Shown piece after piece: positions 18,605 through 26,912 of a stretch of 64,000 nt of DNA. The translations under genes and the position numbers were made by a program. The notes under the pieces are model-generated. The model saw nothing but the letters and a program-made list of their open reading frames with translations. It was not told the origin of the DNA and searched no databases. The stretch is from Psychrobacter sp. BI730 (lineage in GTDB: Bacteria; Pseudomonadota; Gammaproteobacteria; Pseudomonadales; Moraxellaceae). The DNA is taken from contig NZ_JAATTV010000009.1 in NCBI RefSeq assembly GCF_013414195.1, positions 1 through 64,000 on the forward strand. Reading direction: 5' to 3'. Position 1 is the first letter of the stretch. Every line of letters starts with the position of its first letter.

Positions 18605-19663
18605 ATGAGCATCAACAAAGAAACTGCGATAACTGACAACAATTCAGCCCCTGTATACGATAGTGTAACTAATAATATCGTCGTTGCTGCACTATATAAG
18701 TTCACACGCTTTGCTGATTTTGAACAGTATCGTGAGCCCATACTAAACACTATGCTCGATAACGATGTGAAAGGTACGTTGTTGCTTGCCAGCGAAGGCA
18801 TTAACGGTACGATTTCTGGTACGCGTCAAGCTATCGATACTGTTCTTGACTACCTGCGTAGTATCGAGGCGATTGGTACGTTTACCTTCAAAGAATCCTA
18901 TACTGACGCACAACCTTTTTATCGCACTAAGGTGAAGCTGAAAAAAGAAATCGTCACTATGGGTGTCGAGAATATCGACCCATTGGAATCCGTTGGTCGC
19001 TATGTAAAACCAAGCGAGTGGAATGCGTTAATCTCAGATCCTGAAGTCACCTTGATCGACACGCGTAACGACTATGAAGTGCAAATCGGCACCTTCCAAA
19101 ATGCGGTTAACCCTAACACTGAAACGTTCCGCGAGTTTCCAGAATACGTTTCAAAAGAGCTCGATCCAGCCAAGCACAAAAAAGTGGCGATGTTCTGTAC
19201 GGGTGGTATTCGCTGTGAGAAGTCGACTGCGTATTTACGCGAACAAGGGTTTGAAGAGGTCTATCATTTAGAAGGCGGCATCCTAAAATACCTAGAAGAA
19301 GTCCCTGCCAGTGATTCTATGTGGCAAGGTGATTGCTTTGTTTTTGATAATCGAGTTTCGGTCAACCATAACTTAGAGAAAGGCAACTACGAGCAGTGTT
19401 TTGCTTGCCGTATGCCGATCACTGTCGATGACATGCAAAGCCCTGCCTATATCAAAGGCGAATCTTGCCCACACTGTATCGACAAGGCAACCGATGAGCA
19501 AAAAGCCCGTTTCCGTGAGCGCGAGCACCAAATGCAGCTAGCCAAGAAGCGTGGCGAAGCCCATATCGGTAGCGACGTGATGGATGTAATCGAAAAACGT
19601 AAAGCCGCCAAAACGGAAGCGCGTCTACAGGCAGAAGCTGCAAACAACACTAAAGCGAACTAA
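18605..19663 (+). CDS. trhO: tRNA uridine(34) hydroxylase, rhodanese family
   Basis: TrhO (formerly YceA) makes 5-hydroxyuridine at the wobble position of certain tRNAs, using oxygen. The 352-residue protein has the N-terminal domain with the [11 protein letters not shown] segment, a rhodanese domain with [15 protein letters not shown] and the catalytic Cys loop [15 protein letters not shown], and a C-terminal cysteine-rich zinc-like segment (CFACRMPI and SCPHCID). The ATG at 18605 is chosen because CAGGAG sits 6 bases upstream. The frame is open back to a TTG at 18578, which would put the SD inside the gene. Confidence 0.93.
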   Translation: MSINKETAITDNNSAPVYDSVTNNIVVAALYKFTRFADFEQYREPILNTMLDNDVKGTLLLASEGINGTISGTRQAIDTVLDYLRSIEAIGTFTFKESYTDAQPFYRTKVKLKKEIVTMGVENIDPLESVGRYVKPSEWNALISDPEVTLIDTRNDYEVQIGTFQNAVNPNTETFREFPEYVSKELDPAKHKKVAMFCTGGIRCEKSTAYLREQGFEEVYHLEGGILKYLEEVPASDSMWQGDCFVFDNRVSVNHNLEKGNYEQCFACRMPITVDDMQSPAYIKGESCPHCIDKATDEQKARFREREHQMQLAKKRGEAHIGSDVMDVIEKRKAAKTEARLQAEAANNTKAN

Positions 19664-19697
19664 ACTTAACATTAGTACAATAAAAAAGAAGTGAAAT

Positions 19698-19736
19698 AAA
19701 AAAGAGAGGCTCTAATCAATAGAGCCTCTCTTTTTT
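19698..19736. terminator. Bidirectional terminator between trhO and serA
   Basis: AAAAAAGAGAGGCTCT (19698-19713) and AGAGCCTCTCTTTTTT (19721-19736) form a 16-bp perfect stem between convergent genes. Confidence 0.95.
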
Positions 19737-19812
19737 TATGATAAATCTTCAGTGCCTACCAAAACTATTAGCACTGATATAGTTAATCCAATTTGAAAGC
19801 GGATTGACTATA

Positions 19813-21039
19813 TTAGAATAAGATACGTACGCGGATAGTCTCTTCTACATCTTTTAATTGGTCTAGTGCAGCGGTCGAATCATTGTAATCGACATCCATC
19901 ACTAGATAACCAACATCACCTTCTGTCATCAGGCTCTGCGCTAGGATGTTGATGCCAGCTTCAGCAAATAGGCGGTTAATCTGAGACAGTACGCCTGGCA
20001 CGTTTTTGTGAATGTGTAGTAGACGATGCGAGTTTTCTTTGAACGGAATAGAAACTTCTGGGAAGTTCACCGCAGTCGCTGTATCACCTTGGTCAGAGTA
20101 CCTAACAAACTTATCTGCTACTTCCAGTCCGATATTGGCCTGTGCTTCTTGGGTTGAACCACCGATATGCGGCGTCAAAATCACATTATCAAACTTACGT
20201 AATGGTGACTCAAACTCTTCGTCAGCTGATTTTGGCTCTTTTGGGAACACATCGATAGCCGCGCCCAAGATTTTACCAGACTCAAGCGCATCCGCCAGAT
20301 CATCAATCTCGACGCACGTACCGCGAGCCGCATTGATAAAGTAGCTGCCTTCTTTCATCTGAGCGAACTGCTCAGCTTTCATCATATAGCGAGTGCTTGG
20401 TACATCAGGTACATGCAATGTCACGATATCAGCCGTTGATAGTAGCTCTTCTAGGCTACCAACTTGTACCGCGTTGCCTAGTGGCAATTTGGTCACAGCA
20501 TCATGATAAATGACTTTCATACCGAAGCTTTCTGCCAAGACAGACAGCTGCGAGCCAATAGAGCCATAACCGACGATACCGATAGTCTTGCCACGCACTT
20601 CGTGTGAGTTGGTCGCAGACTTACCCCAGCCGCCGCGATGTACGGTTGCATTCTTTTCAGGAATACCGCGGTACAGCATAATGGCTTCGGCCAATACTAG
20701 CTCAGCTACCGAGCGAGTGTTCGAGAATGGCGCGTTAAAGACAGGGATACCAAGATCACGAGCGGCGTCTAGATCTACTTGGTTGGTACCAATACAAAAG
20801 CAACCAATGCCGATAAGCTTGTGTGCGTGCTCAAGTACTTCACGCGTCAACTGAGTGCGCGAACGAATACCGATAAAGTGAGCATCTTTGATCTTTTCAA
20901 TCAGCTCGTCTTGATCTAAGGCGTGACTGATATTCTCGATGTTGTGGTAACCAGCTCCTTCCAATACTTTTAGGGCATTGTCATGTAGACCTTCAAGCAA
21001 TAAAAACCGGATTTTGTCTTTTTGTAGTGATAACGCCAT
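19813..21039 (-). CDS. serA: D-3-phosphoglycerate dehydrogenase
   Basis: SerA oxidises 3-phosphoglycerate to start serine synthesis, and many bacterial forms also reduce 2-oxoglutarate to D-2-hydroxyglutarate. The 408-residue protein matches the E. coli-type enzyme. It has the N-terminal LLEGLHDNALKVLEGAGY, the NAD-binding GKTIGIVGYGSIGSQ, the catalytic NAARGT...DVFPKEP and HIGGSTQEAQANIG segments, and a C-terminal ACT domain (about 335-408) that senses serine. The ATG has AGGACAG upstream. It is divergent from a D-2-hydroxyglutarate dehydrogenase-like gene, which fits a metabolic pairing. Confidence 0.96.
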   Translation of the reverse strand: MALSLQKDKIRFLLLEGLHDNALKVLEGAGYHNIENISHALDQDELIEKIKDAHFIGIRSRTQLTREVLEHAHKLIGIGCFCIGTNQVDLDAARDLGIPVFNAPFSNTRSVAELVLAEAIMLYRGIPEKNATVHRGGWGKSATNSHEVRGKTIGIVGYGSIGSQLSVLAESFGMKVIYHDAVTKLPLGNAVQVGSLEELLSTADIVTLHVPDVPSTRYMMKAEQFAQMKEGSYFINAARGTCVEIDDLADALESGKILGAAIDVFPKEPKSADEEFESPLRKFDNVILTPHIGGSTQEAQANIGLEVADKFVRYSDQGDTATAVNFPEVSIPFKENSHRLLHIHKNVPGVLSQINRLFAEAGINILAQSLMTEGDVGYLVMDVDYNDSTAALDQLKDVEETIRVRILF

Positions 21040-21375
21040 ATGAGAACTGTCCTATAATTGTTTTATAAGATTACCTGTTGGATAATCTATGATGGATGAA
21101 ACGAAAACAGTCCCGATATCTTACACAAAATTTGAGGTCGATGTTAGCAGATTAGATGAATTATTGGTTATCAAGCCTGAAAAATTTTTATGCTATAGTG
21201 AATTATTCTGTTTGAAACCGCTCGAATCAATTATTTATTACTTACCTCTTCTTATAGGTAAAAATTATCACCCACTTATTACCTCTACGAGCTGACTCAC
21301 CACTGAATTTATAGTTGTTTCGCTATATAATAAACAGTCCCAGCATCGTGCTTACGCCAATATTGAGATTTGACC

Positions 21376-22812
21376 ATGACGCCAACTACCGCTCAAAACA
21401 CATCCGAAACCAATGCCGTGCAAACCATCTTGAGCACGCTCACTGATACCCATGATTTCGATCCCAGCCAAATCAAAACTGATGCTGAGAGTTTAGAGCA
21501 CTGGGGTAAAGACTGGACCAAGCACTTTGCCCCTGCTGCATCTGCTATCGTCTTTCCAAAGACTACAGAGCAAGTGCAATCCATCGTACTCCTTGCCAAT
21601 GAGCACAACGTCGTCCTAACCCCCAGTGGTGGTCGTACAGGACTCTCTGCTGGTGCTGTCGCTGCTAATGGCGAGATCGTCGTCAGCATGGATAAAATGA
21701 ACCACATCGGACAGTTCTATCCTGCCGATCGAATAGTTGAAGTCGAAGCCGGTGTGGTCACCCAGCAGTTGCAAGAATTCGCTGAATCAAAAGACTTATA
21801 CTATCCTGTCGACTTTGCCTCAGCAGGCTCTAGTCAAATCGGTGGCAATATCGGAACCAATGCTGGCGGTATCAAAGTCATTCGTTATGGCATGACCCGT
21901 CAATGGATTATGGGTCTGACTGTTGTCACTGGTAAAGGTGATATCTTGCAGCTAAATCGCGGCATGGTAAAAAACGCCACAGGTTATGACTTACGTCAAT
22001 TATTCATCGGTAGTGAAGGCACGCTTGGCCTTGTCACTCATGCGCAAATCAAGCTTGAGCGTCAGCCACAAGATTTAAACGTTATGGTGCTTGGCATGGA
22101 CAGCTTTAACGATGTCATGAACGTGCTCTCTGCCTTTCAAGCACAAATTGATTTGACCGCTTTTGAATTCTTTGACGATGTAGCGATTGATAAGCTGATG
22201 GCACATGGTCAAGTACAAGAACCCTTTGAATCACGTACCAAGTTTTATACGCTATTAGAATTTGAAGCACCTTATGAGCCAATCATGGATAAAGCCATGG
22301 CCATATTTGAGCACTGTATGGAGCAAGGCTGGGTCGTTGATGGGGTGATGAGCCAAAACCTCACACAAGCGGCAGAGCTGTGGAAGCTACGCGAATATAT
22401 CTCAGAGACTATCTCAGTATTTACCCCTTATAAAAACGATGTATCGGTGCTGATAAGTCACGTACCGACCTTTATCGAAGAGATTGATCATATTGTCAGC
22501 AGCAACTATCCAGACTTTGAAGTCTGTTGGTTCGGTCATATCGGCGATGGTAATTTGCATCTGAATATCTTAAAACCTGAGAATATGAATAAAGATGATT
22601 TCTTTGCTGAGTGTCAGGTCGTCAATAAATATGTGTTTGAGACGGTACAGAAATATGGTGGTTCAGTGTCTGCTGAGCATGGGGTTGGTATGACAAAGAA
22701 ACCGTACTTGCACTATAGCCGCAGTGAGACGGAGATTGATTATTTACGAGAAGTCAAAAAAGTATTCGATCCAAACAACATTATGAACCGTGGTAAGATT
22801 TTTGATATGTGA
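21376..22812 (+). CDS. FAD-linked oxidase, probable D-2-hydroxyglutarate dehydrogenase
   Basis: The 478-residue protein belongs to the GlcD/D-2-hydroxyacid dehydrogenase FAD family. It has the FAD-binding TPSGGRTGLSAGAV and GSSQIGGNIGTNAGG blocks, the GSEGTLGLVTHAQIKL block, and the metal/substrate-site CWFGHIGDGNLHLN and SAEHGVGMTKK segments near the C-terminus. D-lactate and glycolate dehydrogenases are relatives. I favour D-2-hydroxyglutarate because the gene is divergent from serA, whose side product it would recycle, as reported for the coupled pair in Pseudomonas stutzeri. The ATG at 21376 is used instead of an upstream TTG at 21370. The 336-base divergent spacer holds no credible gene. 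Confidence 0.85.
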   Translation: MTPTTAQNTSETNAVQTILSTLTDTHDFDPSQIKTDAESLEHWGKDWTKHFAPAASAIVFPKTTEQVQSIVLLANEHNVVLTPSGGRTGLSAGAVAANGEIVVSMDKMNHIGQFYPADRIVEVEAGVVTQQLQEFAESKDLYYPVDFASAGSSQIGGNIGTNAGGIKVIRYGMTRQWIMGLTVVTGKGDILQLNRGMVKNATGYDLRQLFIGSEGTLGLVTHAQIKLERQPQDLNVMVLGMDSFNDVMNVLSAFQAQIDLTAFEFFDDVAIDKLMAHGQVQEPFESRTKFYTLLEFEAPYEPIMDKAMAIFEHCMEQGWVVDGVMSQNLTQAAELWKLREYISETISVFTPYKNDVSVLISHVPTFIEEIDHIVSSNYPDFEVCWFGHIGDGNLHLNILKPENMNKDDFFAECQVVNKYVFETVQKYGGSVSAEHGVGMTKKPYLHYSRSETEIDYLREVKKVFDPNNIMNRGKIFDM

Positions 22813-22838
22813 TTAGATGTTTAACACTTATCTCAAAT

Positions 22839-22873
22839 AAAAAGACGCTAAACCGAGAGGCTAGCGTCTTTTT
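22839..22873. terminator. Bidirectional terminator between the FAD oxidase and BLUF genes
   Basis: AAAAAGACGCTA (22839-22850) and TAGCGTCTTTTT (22862-22873) form a 12-bp stem; the loop can also pair CC with GG. Confidence 0.93.
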
Positions 22874-22902
22874 TTGGGTTTATAATTCGCAGAAACTACA
22901 AT

Positions 22903-23532
22903 CTATAAATATAACAGTATTAGTGCAACGATCAGTAATATGCTCAAAAACCCTTGAATAATCAGAAATGCCTGATGCGGTGCCGCGATATGACGCACCA
23001 TATTACCCAATGCATTATAAGTAATACCTGCTGCTTTAATGTGGGGTGGGCTATCGAAATTTTTGATAATTTGCAAAAACTGCTCAGTTCGATCAGACGA
23101 CCAACCATGCGGCGCAAAGGGTAAAAACGGAGATAGTTGTACGGCCTGTTTCTTGGTCGCGGGTGACCATAACCAACGCTCCAAAAACAGCAAGCGCATA
23201 CGCCAGTCGGCAAAGCTGCGATGATTGATGACTTGTAGCAGCAACACTTCTACATTCTTATGACGACTATCGACAAAGATACGCTCTTGCAGATTAAATA
23301 CATCTGACTTTTTACCTTCAATACATTGCAGGAAGTGACCATTGCCGTAGCATAGCGTGCCTGTGATGTTATGCTGCTGATTGTAGTTACGTGCGTGGCC
23401 TTCTACTTCATCAAAAATAGAGGTGCTCAAGCGCGAGCCAAGAGTCAGCGTACTGACATAGACCAACTGAACCAAAGCGGAATCATCTATGTCATCCCAC
23501 TTCATGATTCTATTGGTATGATTTAAAGGCAT
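22903..23532 (-). CDS. BLUF-domain blue-light sensor with C-terminal membrane anchor
   Basis: The 209-residue protein carries a BLUF domain at about 20-115, which binds FAD and senses blue light. The key residues are present: Tyr25 (LVYVS), Asn51 (RNYNQQHNITG), Gln69 (GHFLQCIEG) and Trp110 (FADWRM), with the typical DSRH at 88-91. Residues about 116-185 are a linker with no recognised output domain. Residues 188-208 are a strongly hydrophobic helix ending at the C-terminus, so the protein is probably tail-anchored. Short BLUF proteins such as BlsA of Acinetobacter act by binding partner proteins; this one adds a membrane anchor. The start has AGGA 10 bases upstream. No effector gene adjoins it. 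Confidence 0.9.
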   Translation of the reverse strand: MPLNHTNRIMKWDDIDDSALVQLVYVSTLTLGSRLSTSIFDEVEGHARNYNQQHNITGTLCYGNGHFLQCIEGKKSDVFNLQERIFVDSRHKNVEVLLLQVINHRSFADWRMRLLFLERWLWSPATKKQAVQLSPFLPFAPHGWSSDRTEQFLQIIKNFDSPPHIKAAGITYNALGNMVRHIAAPHQAFLIIQGFLSILLIVALILLYL

Positions 23533-23627
23533 AATAAAATAATCCTAAGAAGCCGATGAGATACGGCTAAACGAAACAAGCAACACAATACTATGCCTGA
23601 GTTGAACCAAAAAATTGACTCACAAAA

Positions 23628-23649
23628 ACGTAGCAAATATTTACTACGT
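23628..23649. promoter_or_regulatory. Palindrome upstream of the BLUF gene
   Basis: ACGTAG (23628-23633) and CTACGT (23644-23649) flank AAAT/ATTT, giving a 22-bp near-perfect palindrome with a single mismatched pair. It lies about 96 bases before the BLUF start. It could be an operator or a hairpin. The remaining 537-base spacer up to the next gene is AT-rich and shows no coding sequence. Confidence 0.35.
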
Positions 23650-24069
23650 GAGACTGTTATTACCGTTACAGCTTGCTATGATAACAAGCAAAACAAAAGG
23701 TACTGATAGATATTATTTAGATTCTATATTGAGATAATAAATAGCAAGACAGTCGCAGGTACAATGATAATGCAGAGTTAGGCGCTTATCGGTGCTCACA
23801 AACCTAATAGATATAAAGCGATATAGAATGCGGCAGTCGCTATCCTTTAATCCTATACGTTAGTCAAAAACAGTACTAAATATAGTGAGCAAAACAGTCT
23901 AAGATATCAACATAACCTATTGTAAATATGGCAATAAATTATTGTAACGACAATATCTTCCTATTGGAATGTTTTTATTACTTTTTTGCACAAAAATCGG
24001 CACACCAATGTGCTATGACCCCATTATTTGATACCACTACATTCAATAGCTATTTAAAACAGGAAACTT

Positions 24070-25707
24070 ATGAGTAAGATGGAAAAACTAGATGATTTTC
24101 ACCTCACGATTGCTGAGATTAAGAAAAAAGATTATCCACAATTAAAAGCCTTGATGGATCGTGTCTATGTAAACTTGGGTGGCGCATGGTCAAAGACAAC
24201 CATTCATACTTTGATTGACGCGTTCCCTGAAGGTCAGATTGCTTTGTTTGATCATGATCAGCTGATTGGTATTGTGCTCTCTATGCGCGTTGACTATGCT
24301 AAGTTTTCAAATCCGCATACCTATGACGATTTGATTGGGCAAAAAGAAATCATCAGAGACAATCCAGAAGGTGATGCAATTTATGGTTTAGATGCACTCA
24401 TCGACCCTGATTATCGTGGCTACCGCCTCGGTCGACGGCTGTATGATGCACGTAAGGAGCTATGCCGACAGTTAAATTTCCGCGCTATCTTAGCCGGTGG
24501 ACGCATACCTAACTATCATAACCATAAAGATCTGACTCCAGGCGAATATATTGATGCCGTTGAAAGCCGTGAAATTCACGATTCAGCTTTGTCGTTCCAG
24601 CTATCTAATGGCTTTATCGTTAAACGTATTTTGACCGCTTATCTACCAGATGATAAGCAATCAAAGGGCTTTGCTACCTTGCTTGAGTGGGCAAATATCT
24701 ACTACGAGCCTAAAGACTATAAGCCTAATACTCGCAAGTCTGAAGTGCGTATTGGTGGTATTCAGTGGCAGATGCGTGAAGTCGAATCACCTGAAGAGCT
24801 ACTGCAACAGGTTGAGTTTTTTGTCGATATCATGGCTGACTACAACTCAGACTTTGCTTGCTTACCAGAGTTTTTCAATGCGCCATTGATGGGTCTATGC
24901 GAAGAAACCGATCAAAATATCGCTATTCGATTTTTGGCAGGTTATACCGAGTGGTTCAAAAACGAAATCTCGCATTTAGCCGTCAGTTATAACGTCAACG
25001 TCATTACCGGTTCGATGCCGTTACTAGATGAAGACGATACCTTGTATAACGTCAGCTATTTATGCCGCCGCGATGGTACCGTTGAAGAGCAACGCAAAAT
25101 TCATATTACCCCGCATGAGCGCAGCGCTTGGGTAATCGAAGGTGGCGATGAAGTCAAAGTGTTTGATACAGATGCGGGTCGTATCGGTATCTTGGTCTGC
25201 TACGATGTTGAGTTCCCTGAGCTTGCACGTCTAATGGCACTTGATGACATGGATATCTTGTTTGTGCCCTTCTGGACCGACACCAAAAACGGCTATCTAC
25301 GTGTCCGCCACTGTGCACAAGCCCGTGCTATCGAAAACGAATGCTATGTGATGATTTGCGGTTCAGTGGGTAACTTACCGCAAGTTGAGAGTTTGGATAT
25401 TCAGTACGCTCAATCGTCGATCTTTTCACCGTCAGATTTTGCATTCCCACATGATGCGATTATGGCAGAGACCACTGCCAACACGGAGATGGTGTTCTTC
25501 TCTGATGTAAACTTAGACAAGCTTACTCACGTTCGTCATGAAGGCTCAGTACATAACCTGATTGACCGCCGTGATGATTTGTTCAGCTTAAAGTGGAAGC
25601 GCAAGGCCAAAGTGCCAGCGAGCAAATTGAGTGATGAGCAGCGCCTTGAAAATTCAGGCAGCGTGCTTATTGGTGATCCATTACAAAACCGAGCGCAAAA
25701 GCCGTAG
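24070..25707 (+). CDS. GNAT acetyltransferase-carbon-nitrogen hydrolase fusion
   Basis: The 545-residue protein fuses two enzymes. Residues about 10-200 are a GNAT N-acetyltransferase with the acetyl-CoA loop DYRGYRLGRRLYDAR (114-128). Residues about 223-510 are a nitrilase-superfamily hydrolase whose Glu-Lys-Cys triad is visible as Glu267 (CLPEFF), Lys343 (QRKIHITPHE) and Cys377 (ILVCYDVEFPE). The fusion occurs in many bacteria, but its substrate is not known to me. An acyl-transfer and amide-cleaving pair acting on one metabolite is a reasonable inference. The start is well supported (ACAGGAAA before the ATG). It is monocistronic, with a terminator downstream. Confidence 0.9.
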   Translation: MSKMEKLDDFHLTIAEIKKKDYPQLKALMDRVYVNLGGAWSKTTIHTLIDAFPEGQIALFDHDQLIGIVLSMRVDYAKFSNPHTYDDLIGQKEIIRDNPEGDAIYGLDALIDPDYRGYRLGRRLYDARKELCRQLNFRAILAGGRIPNYHNHKDLTPGEYIDAVESREIHDSALSFQLSNGFIVKRILTAYLPDDKQSKGFATLLEWANIYYEPKDYKPNTRKSEVRIGGIQWQMREVESPEELLQQVEFFVDIMADYNSDFACLPEFFNAPLMGLCEETDQNIAIRFLAGYTEWFKNEISHLAVSYNVNVITGSMPLLDEDDTLYNVSYLCRRDGTVEEQRKIHITPHERSAWVIEGGDEVKVFDTDAGRIGILVCYDVEFPELARLMALDDMDILFVPFWTDTKNGYLRVRHCAQARAIENECYVMICGSVGNLPQVESLDIQYAQSSIFSPSDFAFPHDAIMAETTANTEMVFFSDVNLDKLTHVRHEGSVHNLIDRRDDLFSLKWKRKAKVPASKLSDEQRLENSGSVLIGDPLQNRAQKP

Positions 25708-25768
25708 TTAATTGTAGTTAGTTATGGTCGGTTGACGTCGCACACTTATAGTAGACTTTATAAATAAT

Positions 25769-25795
25769 ACGGCTGATTTTCAGCCGTTTATTTTT
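25769..25795 (+). terminator. Terminator of the GNAT-nitrilase gene
   Basis: ACGGCTGA (25769-25776) and TCAGCCGT (25780-25787) pair around three Ts, followed by TTATTTTT. Confidence 0.85.
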
Positions 25796-25913
25796 ATCTA
25801 TTGTCTACTCTTTGTGCAATGATCATATAGGCAATTACCATAAGATAAGCAGTGACGATAGGCCATCATTTGAAAATAACTGAAAACAATATGCAAACTA
25901 AAAAGCGGATGTC

Positions 25914-26462
25914 ATGACGACTGATATTGAGCAAACAGAAATAAAGCCAAAGAAGCAGCCGAAGCGAAAGATCATTTCGATACTTAAAACGATAATGTTA
26001 TACGGTCTCATGTTTGTTGTGATCTATAGCGTGGTCAATTGGTGGCGACAGCCTGTCATGCCTGCCAACCCTCAGTTGCAACTGACCGATTACCAAGGAC
26101 AAACTATCGATCTAGCGGCGATGAGTCATGAGCGGCCTACGCTGGTATACTTTTGGGGTACGTGGTGTTCAGTCTGCAGCTTTACTTCGCCCACAATCAA
26201 TAAACTAGCAGCAGATAACTATCCTGTTGTCACTGTTGCCGTACAGTCCGGCTCAAATCAAGAGTTACACAGCTACCTCGATCAGCATCAGTTTGATTTC
26301 ACCACCATAAATGATCAACAAGGCAATATCTTTACAGATTGGCAAGGACAAGTCACACCATCTTATGTGGTATTAGAGAATGGTGAGATGACACAAGGGC
26401 TAACAGGGATTCAGCCATTATGGTCATTGAAACTGCGCTTATGGTTAGCATCTGTTTTTTAG
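25914..26462 (+). CDS. Membrane-anchored thioredoxin-like disulfide oxidoreductase
   Basis: The 182-residue protein has a basic cytoplasmic N-terminus, one membrane helix (about 24-43) and an extracytoplasmic TlpA/ScsD-type thioredoxin fold. The active site is Cys85-Ser-Val-Cys88 in YFWGTWCSVCSF, and the cis-proline loop is VTPSYVV. These proteins exchange disulfides in the periplasm, for example in cytochrome maturation or copper tolerance, but no such genes adjoin it, so the substrate is unknown. It lies upstream of ileS with a 450-base gap. Confidence 0.88.
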   Translation: MTTDIEQTEIKPKKQPKRKIISILKTIMLYGLMFVVIYSVVNWWRQPVMPANPQLQLTDYQGQTIDLAAMSHERPTLVYFWGTWCSVCSFTSPTINKLAADNYPVVTVAVQSGSNQELHSYLDQHQFDFTTINDQQGNIFTDWQGQVTPSYVVLENGEMTQGLTGIQPLWSLKLRLWLASVF

Positions 26463-26590
26463 CACTTGTGACGTACTTCATGCTTCAATAAATCATTATG
26501 CGAAGAGATTATAGTTACGTCTTTGCCAATGATATACGGCGCAGGTAAAGGATTGATATTGGACAAAATTGGGTCGACCTCGCACAGCTC

Positions 26591-26619
26591 TTTTTACCCT
26601 ACCCTTTTTGTCATATAAT
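26591..26619 (+). promoter_or_regulatory. Candidate ileS promoter
   Basis: A perfect TATAAT (26614-26619) is preceded at 17 bases by a weak TTTTTA. It would give a leader of nearly 290 bases before the ileS ATG at 26913. I see no recognisable riboswitch in that leader. Confidence 0.4.
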
Positions 26620-26912
26620 AGCTGCCGATCTAAATATTTTTTTGAATTATTTTTACTAGCATATTTTATGTTGCAATCGTCTCGTTACCATTTATTATTG
26701 ACGTAACTATTTACCGACTAATGAGCGACAATGGGTATTTATTGACATGATGGTTGATAAACCGACTATGATGAGCAATATACCTACTATTAGTAATTAA
26801 GCATTATCAATACCGCGTGACACTCAGTACTATATTGAACTACATTGAACATCGAGCCTTGTATCCGGTTTTGAACCGACACACAAACCTACCTTTTAAA
26901 AAGATACCTTCT

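Noticed and set aside
21089..21295. 68-codon plus-strand frame between serA and the FAD oxidase
   Set aside because: It fills a divergent promoter region, has no convincing SD, and its translation shows no domain or conserved-looking pattern.
26463..26912. T-box or other riboswitch ahead of ileS
   Set aside because: I see no T-box sequence or terminator/antiterminator pair, and this control is not expected in gammaproteobacteria.
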